From: CAVTWH01 sp963738365
GTDB lineage: Bacteria > Actinomycetota > Actinomycetes > Mycobacteriales > Micromonosporaceae
Direction: 5' to 3'
DNA: 64,000 bases
NCBI GenBank assembly: GCA_963738365.1
Contig: CAVTWH010000010.1
Location: forward strand, 62,001 to 126,000
The notes below the pieces were generated by a model, which searched no databases, was not told the DNA's origin, and was given only the letters and a program-made list of their open reading frames with translations. Position numbers and translations under genes: made by a program. This document shows positions 16,372-25,703 of the stretch, one piece after another. Position 1 is the first letter of the stretch; every line of letters begins with the position of its first letter.

Positions 16372-17152
16372 CCCGGTCGTCGTCTGCCGCGCCGTGCGGC
16401 GCACGTACCAGCTGGCCGGGTCCTCGGTGGCGGCGCTGCGCGGCGTCGACCTGGACCTGCCGGCCGGTACCTTCACCGCCCTGGTCGGGCCGTCCGGCTC
16501 CGGCAAGTCCACCCTGCTGCGCCTGCTGGCCTGCGTGGACCGCCCGGACGAGGGGCAGCTGACGGTGGCCGGGCACCGGGTCGAGCGGCTCTCCCGCTCC
16601 GGTCGGGTACGGCTGCGCCGCCGCCGGCTGGGCTTCGTCTTCCAGGCGCCCGCCGACAACCTGCTCGATTACCTCACCGTCGCCCAGCACCTGCGGCTGG
16701 CCGCCCAGCTGCGCGGCCTGCCCCCGGCCGCCGACCTGCGCCCGCTGCCGCCGGCCACCGACCTGCGCCCGCTGCGGCCGCCCACCGACCTGCGCCCGCT
16801 GCGGCCGCCCACCGACCTGCGCCGGCTGCCGCCGGCCGATGCCGGCGTTCACGAACTGCTGGACCGGCTGGGGCTGGCCGACCGCGCCGACCACCTGCCC
16901 CGACAGCTGTCCGGCGGGGAGCAGCAGCGGGCGGCCATCGCCTTCGCCGCCGTCGGGCCGCCGGCCCTGCTGGTCGCCGACGAGCCGACCGGGCAGCTGG
17001 ACCACTCGCTGGTGGACGGGGTCCTCGACGCGCTGCGGGCGCTGGCCGGCGCCGGGGTGGCGGTGGTCGCGGCGACCCACGACCCGGCGGTGGCCGAGCG
17101 CGCCGACCGGGTGGTACGGATGCGCGACGGCCGGATCGAGGAGGCGACGTGA
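16355..17152 (+). CDS. ABC transporter ATP-binding protein with an internal nonapeptide repeat
   Basis: A 265-residue LolD/MacB-type ATPase. Walker A GPSGSGKST, a Q-loop in FVFQAPADNL, signature LSGGEQQR, Walker B LLVADEPTG and H-loop ATHDP are all intact. Between Q-loop and signature, residues 122-157 are four tandem nine-residue units of the type LRPPTDLRP, absent from its paralogue just downstream. The GTG start lies inside the permease 3' end, and the stop overlaps the next ATPase start (GTGA). Confidence 0.9.
   Translation: MTPSADPVVVCRAVRRTYQLAGSSVAALRGVDLDLPAGTFTALVGPSGSGKSTLLRLLACVDRPDEGQLTVAGHRVERLSRSGRVRLRRRRLGFVFQAPADNLLDYLTVAQHLRLAAQLRGLPPAADLRPLPPATDLRPLRPPTDLRPLRPPTDLRRLPPADAGVHELLDRLGLADRADHLPRQLSGGEQQRAAIAFAAVGPPALLVADEPTGQLDHSLVDGVLDALRALAGAGVAVVAATHDPAVAERADRVVRMRDGRIEEAT
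16718..16834 (+). repeat. 27-nt coding tandem repeat in the ABC ATPase
   Basis: Four contiguous 27-nt units (16718-16825) plus a partial fifth encode nine-residue units LPPAADLRP, LPPATDLRP, LRPPTDLRP and LRPPTDLRR. Units 3 and 4 are almost identical at DNA level, which indicates recent duplication in frame. Confidence 0.9.
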
Positions 17153-17811
17153 GCATCGTGGTGACCGGGCTGACCCGGCGCTTCGGCACGGTCACCGCGC
17201 TGCGCGCCGTCGACCTGGAGCTGCACGCCGGGCAACTGGTGGTGGTGGCCGGGCCGAGCGGCTCGGGGAAGACCACGCTGCTGTCCATCCTGGCGGGGCT
17301 GGAGCGCGCCGACGCCGGCACGGTGGCCCTGCGCCCGCCGCTGCCGGCCGGTACCCCGCTGGCCGACCTGCGCTGGGCCGACCTGGCGTTCGTCCCGCAG
17401 AGCCCGACGCTGCTGGACGAGTTGACGGTGGCCGAGAACATCGACGTCCCGGCCCGGCTGGCCGGCACCCCGGACGCCGGGTACGGCGTCGGGCAGCTGC
17501 TGGCCGACCTGGAGATCGGGCAGCTGGCCGACCGGTACCCGAGCCAGACCTCCGGCGGGGAGCAGCAGCGCACCGCGATCGGCCGGGCGCTGCGGCTGTG
17601 CCCGCTGGTGCTGGTGGCCGACGAGCCGACCGGGCACCAGGACCGGGCCCGGGTGGGGCTGGTGCTGGACCTGCTGCGCCGGCACGCCTACGCCGGCTAC
17701 ACCGTGGTCATCAGCAGCCACGACGCGGACGTCATCGGCGCCGCGGACCGGGTGGTGACCCTCGCCGACGGCCGGCTGGTCACCGACTCCCGGGCCGGCG
17801 CCACCCGCTGA
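17149..17811 (+). CDS. ABC transporter ATP-binding protein
   Basis: A 220-residue LolD/MacB-type ATPase with Walker A GPSGSGKTT, Q-loop FVPQSPTLLD, signature TSGGEQQR, Walker B LVLVADEPTG and H-loop ISSHDADV. It is a compact paralogue of the preceding ATPase and overlaps it by 4 bp. With one 891-residue permease and two different ATPases, a heterodimeric ATPase on a permease that carries both FtsX halves is the simplest model. Confidence 0.9.
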   Translation: MSIVVTGLTRRFGTVTALRAVDLELHAGQLVVVAGPSGSGKTTLLSILAGLERADAGTVALRPPLPAGTPLADLRWADLAFVPQSPTLLDELTVAENIDVPARLAGTPDAGYGVGQLLADLEIGQLADRYPSQTSGGEQQRTAIGRALRLCPLVLVADEPTGHQDRARVGLVLDLLRRHAYAGYTVVISSHDADVIGAADRVVTLADGRLVTDSRAGATR

Positions 17812-17848
17812 GGAGACCGGCTACTTCGCGGTGCCTGCTTCGCGATGG

Positions 17849-18184
17849 CTACTTTGCAGTAGCGCTGGCGCCCAGTTCGAAGCCGATCGCGCCGGCCGCG
17901 ATGGCCGCCAGCACCAGCAGCAGGATGCCCCAGAGGATGAGCCGGTCCGGCGGGCCGAGGCGGTACAGCGCCCGGGCGCCGCGCTCGGGCAGCGGCGTGG
18001 CGGTCGGTGGGGCGGTCGTGGTGACCGTCGCCAGCGGGTCCACCGCCAGCGGGTCCACTGTGGAGGGTGCCGGCGTCGGCGTCTCGGGGCGCTCGCCCCA
18101 GGCGCGCAGGATGATGATGGCCGCTCCGCTGAGTACCAGCAGCGTGCCGAGTACCGTCATGGCACCCGCGATCCAGTCGCGCAT
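17849..18184 (-). CDS. Small membrane protein with two transmembrane helices
   Basis: A 111-residue protein starting MRDWIAGAMTVLGTLLVLSG. One helix is at about residues 6-26 and a second near the C-terminus (LILWGILLLVLAAIAAGAIG). Between them lies a Pro/Thr/Ala-rich loop of about 50 residues. ATG 18184 has a GGAGGGGGAG ribosome site. No family recognised. It converges on the ABC operon. Confidence 0.7.
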   Translation of the reverse strand: MRDWIAGAMTVLGTLLVLSGAAIIILRAWGERPETPTPAPSTVDPLAVDPLATVTTTAPPTATPLPERGARALYRLGPPDRLILWGILLLVLAAIAAGAIGFELGASATAK

Positions 18185-18397
18185 GTGTGCTCCCCCTCCA
18201 CCGCCCGCGGAGGGTCGCGGACGCCGGAGCACAGGCTAACGCCCCGGACCCACCGGTGGTGATCTGAGCGACCGGCCGCCCTCTCCGGATGACCTCAGCA
18301 ACCGTCCCGGCTGCTGACGCGCAGCCGCCGCTCCACCATGGCCACGTCCACCGGGCACCGGGCGGCTGTTACGGCTGCTGAGCCGCCCCCGCCGATC

Positions 18398-19249
18398 TCA
18401 GCGATCGGCATCGGCGGGCCGGGGCTTGGCGGGCAGGGTCTCGGCGTCGACTTCGGCGCCGATCAGGACGGCGAAGGCGGAGACGTAGAGCCACAGCAGC
18501 AGCACGATGACGGCGGCCAGGCTGCCGTAGGTGGCGTCGTAGCTGCTGAAGAAGCTGACGTAGAGGGTGAAGCCGGCCGAGCCGGCCAGCCAGACCAGCA
18601 TGGCCACCAGCACTCCCGGGCTCAGCCAGCGGTGCCGGCGCCCGGGCCGGTTGGGGCCGACCCGGTAGAGCACGGACAGCGCCACCGCGACCAGGATGGC
18701 GAGCAGCACCCAGCGCCCCACCTGGAGACCGGCCCGGGCCAGGCCGCCGATGCCGACGTGGCCGGCCACGGCGGGCAGCACGGCCAGCAGGCCGATGACG
18801 ATGATGGCGGCGAACAGCGCGCCGACGGTGAGCACCAGGGACAGCCCGCGCTGCTTGACGAAGGGTCGCGGACCGGGCGCGTCGTACACCTCGTCGAGGC
18901 CGGTGAGCAGCGCGTTGATGCCGCCGGAGGCGGCCCAGAGGGTACCCAGCAGGCCGAGCAGCAGGCCCAGGGTGAGCCCGCTGCCGGAGGTGGCGACGGC
19001 CTTGGTGAGCTGGGTGCTGACCAGGTTGGACACGTCCGGGGGCAGGGTGCGCAGGGTCGGGTCCAGCTGGCGCTTGACGTCCGCCGGGTCGGAGACCAGG
19101 GCGTAGACGGTGACCGTGCTGATGATCGCCGGGAAGATCGCCAGCATGGCGTAGAACGCCACGCCGGCCGCCACCAGCGACAGCTGGTGCGCCTTGATCC
19201 GGGCCCGTACCCCCTGGACAACTCTCTTCGCCGACATGAGCACCGTCAT
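18398..19249 (-). CDS. YihY/BrkB family membrane protein
   Basis: A 283-residue polytopic protein. The N-terminal SLVAAGVAFYAMLAIFPAII is the hallmark of the YihY/virulence factor BrkB family. It continues with LLGLLGTLWAASGGINALLTGLDEVYD and the late SSYDATYGSLAAVIVLLLWLYVSAF block (quoted in parts). About six helices. The family was formerly called ribonuclease BN in error; its function is still uncertain. Start ATG 19249; a second ATG lies four codons further in. Confidence 0.88.
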   Translation of the reverse strand: MTVLMSAKRVVQGVRARIKAHQLSLVAAGVAFYAMLAIFPAIISTVTVYALVSDPADVKRQLDPTLRTLPPDVSNLVSTQLTKAVATSGSGLTLGLLLGLLGTLWAASGGINALLTGLDEVYDAPGPRPFVKQRGLSLVLTVGALFAAIIVIGLLAVLPAVAGHVGIGGLARAGLQVGRWVLLAILVAVALSVLYRVGPNRPGRRHRWLSPGVLVAMLVWLAGSAGFTLYVSFFSSYDATYGSLAAVIVLLLWLYVSAFAVLIGAEVDAETLPAKPRPADADR

Positions 19250-19284
19250 ACCGCACGGCGGCGGTATCCGCAGTCGACGGCGCG

Positions 19285-22107
19285 TCAGTCGGCCGGGTCG
19301 GGCTCGGCGGCGCCCGGGCGGCGACGCAGGATCAGGTTGAGGACCAGCGCCGTCCAGCCGGTCTGGTGCGAGGCGCCCAGCCCCTGCCCGGTGTCGCCGT
19401 GGAAGTACTCGTAGAACGGGATGAGGTCGTGCCAGTTGGGGTCGTCCTGGAACAGCGGGACGTCGCCGAAGACGGCGCGACGGCCGTTCTCATCTTCGGT
19501 GAAGATGGACACCAGCCGGGCGGAGATGTCGTCGGCGATCTCCAGCAGGGTGCGCCGCTGGCCGGAGCCGGTCGGGTACTCGATCATGAGGTCGTCGCCG
19601 AAAAACCGGTAGAACCGGCGCAGCGCCTCGACCAGCAGGAAGTTCACCGGGAACCAGACCGGGCCGCGCCAGTTGGAGTTGCCGCCGAAGACCGCTGTGC
19701 GGGACTCGGCCGGCTGGTAGTCGACGGTGAAGTCGGTACCGCCGAGGGTCACCGTGAACGGCTCGGCCAGGTGCGCCTTGGACAGCGCCCGCAGCCCGTA
19801 CGGGGAGAGGAACTCCGCCTCGCTGAGCATCCGCGACAGGATCTTGAGCAGCTGGTCCGGGCCGACCATCGCCAGCAGCCGCTGCTGCTGGCCCTGCTGG
19901 ATGCGCCGGGAGCCGACCACCTCGGCGTACTCCGGCCGGTTGGCCAGGAACCAGCGCAGCCGGGCGGTCAGCTCCGGCAGCCGGGCCATGGCCAGTGAGG
20001 AGAGCGTGGTGGTGGCCGCCAGCGGCAGCAGGCCGACCACCGAGCGGACCTTGAGCGGGACGGTGCCGCCGTCGGATTCGCGCAGCACGTCGTAGAAGAA
20101 GGCGTCCTCCGGGTTCCACAGGCCGGCCTCGTAGGCGGCTGCCGCGATGTAGGCGAAGTGCTCGAAGAACTTGGGCGCCAGGTCGGCGTAGGAGACGTCC
20201 CGGTGGGCCAGCACCAGGGTGATCTCCAGCAGGTTGAGCGCGTACATGGCCATCCAGGCGGTACCGTCGCTCTGCTCCAGCTGGCCGGCGATGGGCAGCG
20301 CGGCGCCCCGGTCGAACGGGCCGATGTTGTCCAGCCCGAGGAAGCCACCCTCGAAGACGTTGTTGCCGGTGGCGTCCTTGCGGTTGACCCACCAGGTGAA
20401 GTTCATCAGCAGCTTGTGCAGCACCCGGGCGAGGAAGTCGAAGTCGCCGGAGCCGTCGATCTCGAAGACCTTCAGCGCCGCCCAGGCGTGTACCGGCGGG
20501 TTGACGTCGTCGAACGCCCACTCGTAGGCCGGCAGCTGCCCGTTGGGGTGCATGTACCACTCCTTGAGCAGGAGCAGCAGCTGCTGCTTGGCGAAGCCGG
20601 GGTCGACGTGCGCGATCGCCACGCAGTGGAAGGCCAGGTCCCAGGCGGCGTACCAGGGGTACTCCCAGGTGTCCGGCATGGTGATGATGTCGCAGTTGGT
20701 CATGTGCCACCAGTGGGCGTTGCGCCCGTGCTGGTGGCTCTCCGGTGGCGCCTGGCCGGACGGGTCGCCCTTGAGCCAGCGCTGCACGTCGTAGTTGTAG
20801 AACTGCTTGGTCCACATCAGCCCGGCGACCGCCTGGCGCAGCACCAGCGCCTCGTCCTTGCTGACCGCCGGCGGGGTGAGCGCGGCGAAGAAGTCGTCGG
20901 CCTCGGCCAGCCGGTCGGCCATCGTCTGCTCGAAGCCGGCGCCCAGGTCGACCGGGCTGGCGCCGGTGGTGTCGGCGGTCAGGGTCAGCCGCAGCCGGAC
21001 CTGCACCGAGCCGCCGGCCGGAACGGCGAGCTGGTAGTACAGCGCGGCCTTGGTCCCGGTGCCGGCCGGGTTGACCGTGGGCAGCCCGTGCACGACGTGG
21101 TCGGCGATGCCGTCCTTGGGATATTTCGACCTGTTCGGCAAGCCCCACAGCCGCTCGGCGTTGGTCTCGTTGTCGCAGGCCAGGGCGGTCGGCTCGACCC
21201 CGTCGACGGGGGCGCCGGCCAGTACCAGCCGGCCCAGCTTCTGGTGCTCGCCGACCAGCTGCGCGCCGGCACAGGTGATCACCGGGACCTGGTCGCGGCC
21301 GGGCAGCCCCCACGCCCAGGTGTTGCGGTACCACAGCGTGGGCAGCAGGTGCAGGGTCGCCTCGTCCGGCCCCCGGTTGTCCACGGTGAGCACGATGCAC
21401 ATGTCCTCGGTGTCGGCCTTGGCGTAGTCGGCGGTGACCGACCAGTACCGGCCCTCGTCGAAGACGCCGGTGTCGACCAGCTCGTACTCCGGCTCCTCCC
21501 GGCCCCGCTCCCGGTTCACCCGGGCCAGCTCGTTGTACGGGAAGGCGGCCTGCGGGTAGTGGTAGCGCCAGCGCATCCACGAGTGGGTGGGCGTGGAGTC
21601 GAGGAACCACCAGTACTCCTTGGCGTCCTCGGCGTGGTTGCCCTCCGGGCCGCCCAGCCCGAAGATGCGCTCCTTGAGGATCGGGTCCTCGCCGTTCCAC
21701 ATCGCCAGGGCGAAGCAGAACCGCTGCTGGTCGTCGCAGACGCCGCCGAGGCCGTCCTCGTTCCACCGGTAGGTGCGCGAGCGGGCGTGGTCGTGCGGGA
21801 AGTAATCCCAGGCTGTCCCCCACTCGGAGTAGTCCTCGCGGACCGTCCCCCAGGCGCGCTCGGCCAGGTAGGGCCCCCAGCCGCGCCAGGGCTGCTCGCC
21901 GGAGTCGGCCTGCGCCAGCCGTTCCTTCTCGGCACCCGCGCGGACCCCGCGACCGGCGTCCGGAGCCGCCCCGGGCGCCCCGCCAGCGGCCGGGTCGGCG
22001 GCGGCCGGGCTGGTCACCGGACCCCCGTCAGCGACCGGGCTCGATCGACCTGGCCGGGTCCGGCGGACCCGACCGGGTTGTTCTGGCTGAGCAGTCACGG
22101 TGTGCAT
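19285..22107 (-). CDS. GH63-like (MGH1-type) glycoside hydrolase
   Basis: A 940-residue (alpha/alpha)6-barrel protein of the GH63-related family that includes yeast YMR196W. Recognisable blocks are RTYRWNEDGLGGVCDDQQRF near the N-terminus, MPDTWEYPWYAAWDLAFHC with the probable catalytic acid in WDLAF, FLGLDNIGPFDR, and the C-terminal GGNSNWRGPVWFPVN. The first 60 residues are low-complexity. Characterised relatives act on alpha-glucosides such as glucosylglycerate or mannosylglycerate; the substrate here is not determinable. It is divergent from a glycogen-debranching-type gene, 70 bp apart, which points to a role in alpha-glucan or compatible-solute turnover. Confidence 0.82.
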   Translation of the reverse strand: MHTVTAQPEQPGRVRRTRPGRSSPVADGGPVTSPAAADPAAGGAPGAAPDAGRGVRAGAEKERLAQADSGEQPWRGWGPYLAERAWGTVREDYSEWGTAWDYFPHDHARSRTYRWNEDGLGGVCDDQQRFCFALAMWNGEDPILKERIFGLGGPEGNHAEDAKEYWWFLDSTPTHSWMRWRYHYPQAAFPYNELARVNRERGREEPEYELVDTGVFDEGRYWSVTADYAKADTEDMCIVLTVDNRGPDEATLHLLPTLWYRNTWAWGLPGRDQVPVITCAGAQLVGEHQKLGRLVLAGAPVDGVEPTALACDNETNAERLWGLPNRSKYPKDGIADHVVHGLPTVNPAGTGTKAALYYQLAVPAGGSVQVRLRLTLTADTTGASPVDLGAGFEQTMADRLAEADDFFAALTPPAVSKDEALVLRQAVAGLMWTKQFYNYDVQRWLKGDPSGQAPPESHQHGRNAHWWHMTNCDIITMPDTWEYPWYAAWDLAFHCVAIAHVDPGFAKQQLLLLLKEWYMHPNGQLPAYEWAFDDVNPPVHAWAALKVFEIDGSGDFDFLARVLHKLLMNFTWWVNRKDATGNNVFEGGFLGLDNIGPFDRGAALPIAGQLEQSDGTAWMAMYALNLLEITLVLAHRDVSYADLAPKFFEHFAYIAAAAYEAGLWNPEDAFFYDVLRESDGGTVPLKVRSVVGLLPLAATTTLSSLAMARLPELTARLRWFLANRPEYAEVVGSRRIQQGQQQRLLAMVGPDQLLKILSRMLSEAEFLSPYGLRALSKAHLAEPFTVTLGGTDFTVDYQPAESRTAVFGGNSNWRGPVWFPVNFLLVEALRRFYRFFGDDLMIEYPTGSGQRRTLLEIADDISARLVSIFTEDENGRRAVFGDVPLFQDDPNWHDLIPFYEYFHGDTGQGLGASHQTGWTALVLNLILRRRPGAAEPDPAD

Positions 22108-22177
22108 TCTTCCCGATGGTTGTTTCGGTCCGGTCGCGCAGGTGCGCACGCCCGGGTTCGGCTGGAACAATCCGATC

Positions 22178-24115
22178 ATGCCGACCCCCACGCCGATCGT
22201 CTACGGCCCCCAGCTCTGCGGCGACCTGACCAGCTCCGCCGCCCGGGAGTGGCTGGTGCCGGACGGCTGCGGCGGCTACGCCAGCGGTACGGTGTCCGGC
22301 CTGCGTACCCGCCGCTACCACGGGCTGCTGGTGGTCTCCGGCGAGCGGGCCAGTGCCCGGCACGTGGGGCTGGTGTCCCTCGACCCGGTGCTCACCCTGC
22401 CCTCCGGGACCCGGGTGGCGCTGGGCTGCCACCAGTGGGCCTCCGGCGCGGTCTCCCCGGAGGGGTACCGCTACCTGGAGCGCTTCGAGCTGGTCGATGG
22501 CCTGCCCCGGTGGCGCTGGCGGGTCGGCGACGTGGTGATCGAGCGCGAGCTGGCGATGGGCTGGCGGGAGCGCAGCCTCGGCGTGGTGCACCGGCTGCTG
22601 GCCGGCGGCCCGGTCCGGCTCACCCTGGACGCCCTGTGCACCTGGCGGGACGGGCACGGCGAACGGTTCGCCAGCGGCGGCCCGCTGCCCACCGAACCGG
22701 CCGCCGACGGCGTGGTGGTGGCCGGCAGCTACCGGCTCGCCGGCCCCGGCTACACCCCGGCCGGCGGCTGGTACCTCGGCGCCCACCTGGGCGAGGAGGC
22801 CGACCGGGGGCTGGCCGCGCACGAGGACCTGTGGCACGCCGGCTCGTTCTCCGCCGACCTGGCCCCCGGCGACCGGCTGGCGGTCAGCGCCTGGGCCGGC
22901 GACCTGGCCCGCCCGCCCCGCCCGGCGCACGAGCTGGTCACGGCGGCCCGGGCCCGGGCCCGCGCGGTGGTGGCGGCGGCCGACCCGGCCGACGAGGTGG
23001 ACGCCGCGCTCGCGCTGGCCGCCGACACCTTCGTGGTACGCCCGCCGGAGGCGAGCGCGCCCGACGTGGTGGCCGGCTACCCGTGGTTCGGCGCCTGGTC
23101 CCGGGACACGATGATCTCCTACGAGGGGCTGTTCCTGCGCCCCGGCCGCCTCGACGAGGGCCGCGAGCTGCTGAGCGGGTACGCGGCCACGGTCTCCGAG
23201 GGGATGCTGGCCAACACCGCCGACACCGGGGCGGTGGAGTACAACACGGTCGACGGGACGCTGTGGTTCGTGCACGCGCTGGGCCGGCACGTGGCCGTGG
23301 CCGGCGACGACGACCTGGCCGCCGAGCTGGTACCCACGCTGGATGCCGTGGTCGCCGCGCACCTGGCCGGCACCCGCTACGGCATCCACGTCGACGCCAG
23401 CGACGGCCTGCTCGCCCAGGGCCGCCCCGGCTACGCGCTGACCTGGATGGACGCCGTCATCGACGGGGTGGCCGTGACGCCCCGGCGGGGCAAGCCGGTG
23501 GAGGTCAACGCGCTGTGGATCAACGCGCTGGCCACCCTGGCGGAGCTGAAGGAGCGCACCGGGGTGGCCGGCGTGCTCGACCTGGACGCGCTGCGCCGCT
23601 ACGCCGCCCGGGCGCGGACCAGCTTCGCCGCCCGGTACCCGGCCCCGACCGGCTGGCTCTACGACGTCCTCGACGGCCCCGACGGGGCGGGCGACGACCC
23701 GGCGCTGCGCCCCAACCAGGCGCTCGCCTACGGCCTGCCGTACGCCCCGCTGCGTGGCCTCGCCCCGCCCGCCGCGCTGGGCGCCGGCCTGCTCACCCCG
23801 ATCGGGCTGCGCAGCCTCGCGCCGGACCAGCCCGGGTACACCTCCGCACACCGGGGCAGCCCGGCCGACCGGGACCGCGGGTACCACCAGGGCACCGTCT
23901 GGCCCTGGCTGATCGGCCCGTACGCGGATGCCCGCCGGGCCGCCGGGCTGCCCACCGACGACCTGTTCGCCGGGCTGGAAGCGCACCTCGGCGAAGGGGG
24001 CCTGGGGTCGGTGTCGGAGACCGCTGACGGCGCCGCGCCGCACAAACTGTCCGGCTGTCCGTTTCAGGCCTGGTCCGTCGCCGAGTTCTTCCGTGCACGC
24101 CGCCGCTGGGGATGA
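22178..24115 (+). CDS. Glycogen debranching enzyme (amylo-alpha-1,6-glucosidase type)
   Basis: A 645-residue protein with an N-terminal beta-sandwich starting PREWLVPDGCGGYASGT-like (read AAREWLVPDGCGGYASGTV) and GLRTRRYHGLLV, both typical of bacterial archaeal-type GDE proteins. A C-terminal alpha-barrel follows, with GYPWFGAWSRDTMIS (the WFGxWxRDT glucosidase motif), NTVDGTLWFVHAL, EVNALWINAL and YHQGTVWPWLIGPY. It cleaves alpha-1,6 branch glucose from glycogen. The next genes are a GT4 glucosyltransferase and the branching enzyme. Confidence 0.88.
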   Translation: MPTPTPIVYGPQLCGDLTSSAAREWLVPDGCGGYASGTVSGLRTRRYHGLLVVSGERASARHVGLVSLDPVLTLPSGTRVALGCHQWASGAVSPEGYRYLERFELVDGLPRWRWRVGDVVIERELAMGWRERSLGVVHRLLAGGPVRLTLDALCTWRDGHGERFASGGPLPTEPAADGVVVAGSYRLAGPGYTPAGGWYLGAHLGEEADRGLAAHEDLWHAGSFSADLAPGDRLAVSAWAGDLARPPRPAHELVTAARARARAVVAAADPADEVDAALALAADTFVVRPPEASAPDVVAGYPWFGAWSRDTMISYEGLFLRPGRLDEGRELLSGYAATVSEGMLANTADTGAVEYNTVDGTLWFVHALGRHVAVAGDDDLAAELVPTLDAVVAAHLAGTRYGIHVDASDGLLAQGRPGYALTWMDAVIDGVAVTPRRGKPVEVNALWINALATLAELKERTGVAGVLDLDALRRYAARARTSFAARYPAPTGWLYDVLDGPDGAGDDPALRPNQALAYGLPYAPLRGLAPPAALGAGLLTPIGLRSLAPDQPGYTSAHRGSPADRDRGYHQGTVWPWLIGPYADARRAAGLPTDDLFAGLEAHLGEGGLGSVSETADGAAPHKLSGCPFQAWSVAEFFRARRRWG

Positions 24116-24284
24116 GAGCATTTGGCTGGTCCGGCTTTACACAGCCGAAATCTGCATGTCGCGGCGGGTACACCGGTCCGGGAAATGATGTGTGGGTTCC
24201 CTCGAACACGTGAGCGGGCGCGGTAGCGCCTGATGGCGCGTGTCCGGGTGGGCCGGGGCGGGCGCGAGGGACAGGGAGCGACCG

Positions 24285-25682
24285 ATGCCGCAGGGCGCGC
24301 GGGTGAACCGGACCGGACCATCGACCGACGCGCGGAGCAGTGCCGCCACCGCGCCGAGCGGCTCCACCGCCCCGAAGAGACCGGTCCCGCCCGGGCGGGC
24401 GCTGCGCGTGCTGATGCTCTCCTGGGAGTACCCGCCGGTCGTGGTCGGCGGGCTCGGCCGCCACGTGCACGCCCTGGCCACCTCACTGGCCCGGGAGGGG
24501 CACCAGGTGACGGTGGTGACCCGGCACTCCCCGGACGCCCCGCTGGAAGAGGTCCGGGAAGGCGTACGGGTGGTCCGGGCGCCGGAGGACCCGCCGCTGT
24601 TCCCGCTCTCCACGCCGACGCTGCTGGCCTGGACCATGGCGTTCAACCACGCGCTGACCAGGGCGGCGCTGCACGCCGCCGGTACCGACTCGTTCGACGT
24701 GATCCACGCCCACGACTGGCTGGTCACGCACACCGCGGTGACGATGAAGGACCACCTGGGCGTGCCGCTGGTCTCCACCATCCACGCCACCGAGGCCGGC
24801 CGGCACCAGGGCTGGCTGCCGGAGGACATGAACAAGTGCATCCACTCGGTGGAGTGGTGGCTGGCCCGGGAGGCCAACCGGGTGGTGGTCTGCTCGGAGT
24901 ACATGCGCTGGGAGGTCAGCCGGCTGCTGGAGATCGACAGCGACCAGGTGACGGTGATCCCGAACGGCGTGGAGGCGCCGCAGTGGCAGGCCACCCCGGA
25001 CGCGGTGGACGCCGCCCGGGCCCGCTTCGCCGGGGAGGGGCCGCTGGTCGGCTTCGCCGGCCGGCTGGTCTACGAGAAGGGCGTCCAGCACCTCATCAGC
25101 GCCCTGCCCGAGCTGCGCTGGCGCCACCCCGGCCTGCGCATGGTGATCGCCGGGGACGGGCCGCACCGGGCGCAACTCCAGGCCGAGGTGATCAGCATGG
25201 GGCTGGACCGGGCGGTCAGCTTCGCCGGCTTCGTCGGCAACGACCTGCCGCCCACCATGGCCGCCACCGACGCCTTCGTGGTGCCGAGCATCTACGAGCC
25301 GTTCGGCATGGTGGCGCTGGAGGCCGCCGCCGCCGGGGCGCCGCTGGCCGTCTCCGCCACCGGCGGGCTCGCCGAGATCGTCCAGCCCGGGGTGACCGGG
25401 GTGACCTTCCCGGCCAAGGACAGCCCGGCACTGGCCGACGCGGTTTCCGAGCTGCTGACGAACGAGTCGGCCGCGCAGCAGATGGCGGCCCGGGCCAAAC
25501 GCATGGTGCACGAGCGCTACGCGTGGCCGACGATCGCCACCCGGACCGCTGAGACCTACCGGGCGGTCATCGCCGACGCCCCGGAGAACCGGGCGCAGGC
25601 GCGGGCCCGGCTGGCCGCGCAGCGGCCGGCCATCGTGGTACCGGAAGGAAATCTGCTGTCGCTTGGCGACCTCATGATGTGA
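24285..25682 (+). CDS. GT4 alpha-glucosyltransferase (glycogen synthase/Rv3032 type)
   Basis: A 465-residue GT-B enzyme. After a disordered leader of about 35 residues comes LRVLMLSWEYPPVVVGGLGR, the KTGG-like donor loop found in actinobacterial glycogen synthases. FDVIHAHDWLVTH and the donor-site FAGRLVYEKGVQHL follow, with the E-x7-E motif in IYEPFGMVALEAAAAG. It closely resembles M. tuberculosis Rv3032, an alpha-1,4-glucosyltransferase for glycogen and methylglucose polysaccharide. Start ATG 24285 has an AGGGAG site. The branching enzyme gene follows after 21 bp, so the two likely build one branched alpha-glucan. Confidence 0.85.
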   Translation: MPQGARVNRTGPSTDARSSAATAPSGSTAPKRPVPPGRALRVLMLSWEYPPVVVGGLGRHVHALATSLAREGHQVTVVTRHSPDAPLEEVREGVRVVRAPEDPPLFPLSTPTLLAWTMAFNHALTRAALHAAGTDSFDVIHAHDWLVTHTAVTMKDHLGVPLVSTIHATEAGRHQGWLPEDMNKCIHSVEWWLAREANRVVVCSEYMRWEVSRLLEIDSDQVTVIPNGVEAPQWQATPDAVDAARARFAGEGPLVGFAGRLVYEKGVQHLISALPELRWRHPGLRMVIAGDGPHRAQLQAEVISMGLDRAVSFAGFVGNDLPPTMAATDAFVVPSIYEPFGMVALEAAAAGAPLAVSATGGLAEIVQPGVTGVTFPAKDSPALADAVSELLTNESAAQQMAARAKRMVHERYAWPTIATRTAETYRAVIADAPENRAQARARLAAQRPAIVVPEGNLLSLGDLMM

Positions 25683-25703
25683 GATCACGGCCGATACGGT
25701 TCG

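Noticed and set aside
17812..18400. tRNA or small RNA gene in the spaces around 17.8-18.4 kb
   Set aside because: No cloverleaf, CCA end or T-arm sequence was found by eye. The region is explained by a small membrane protein gene and plain spacer.
20158..24027. A very long open frame (over 1,200 codons) on the plus strand across the GH63-like and debranching genes
   Set aside because: It is antisense to one gene and out of frame with the other. Its translation is Gly/Arg/Pro/Val-rich with no domain. Long spurious frames are expected at this GC content.
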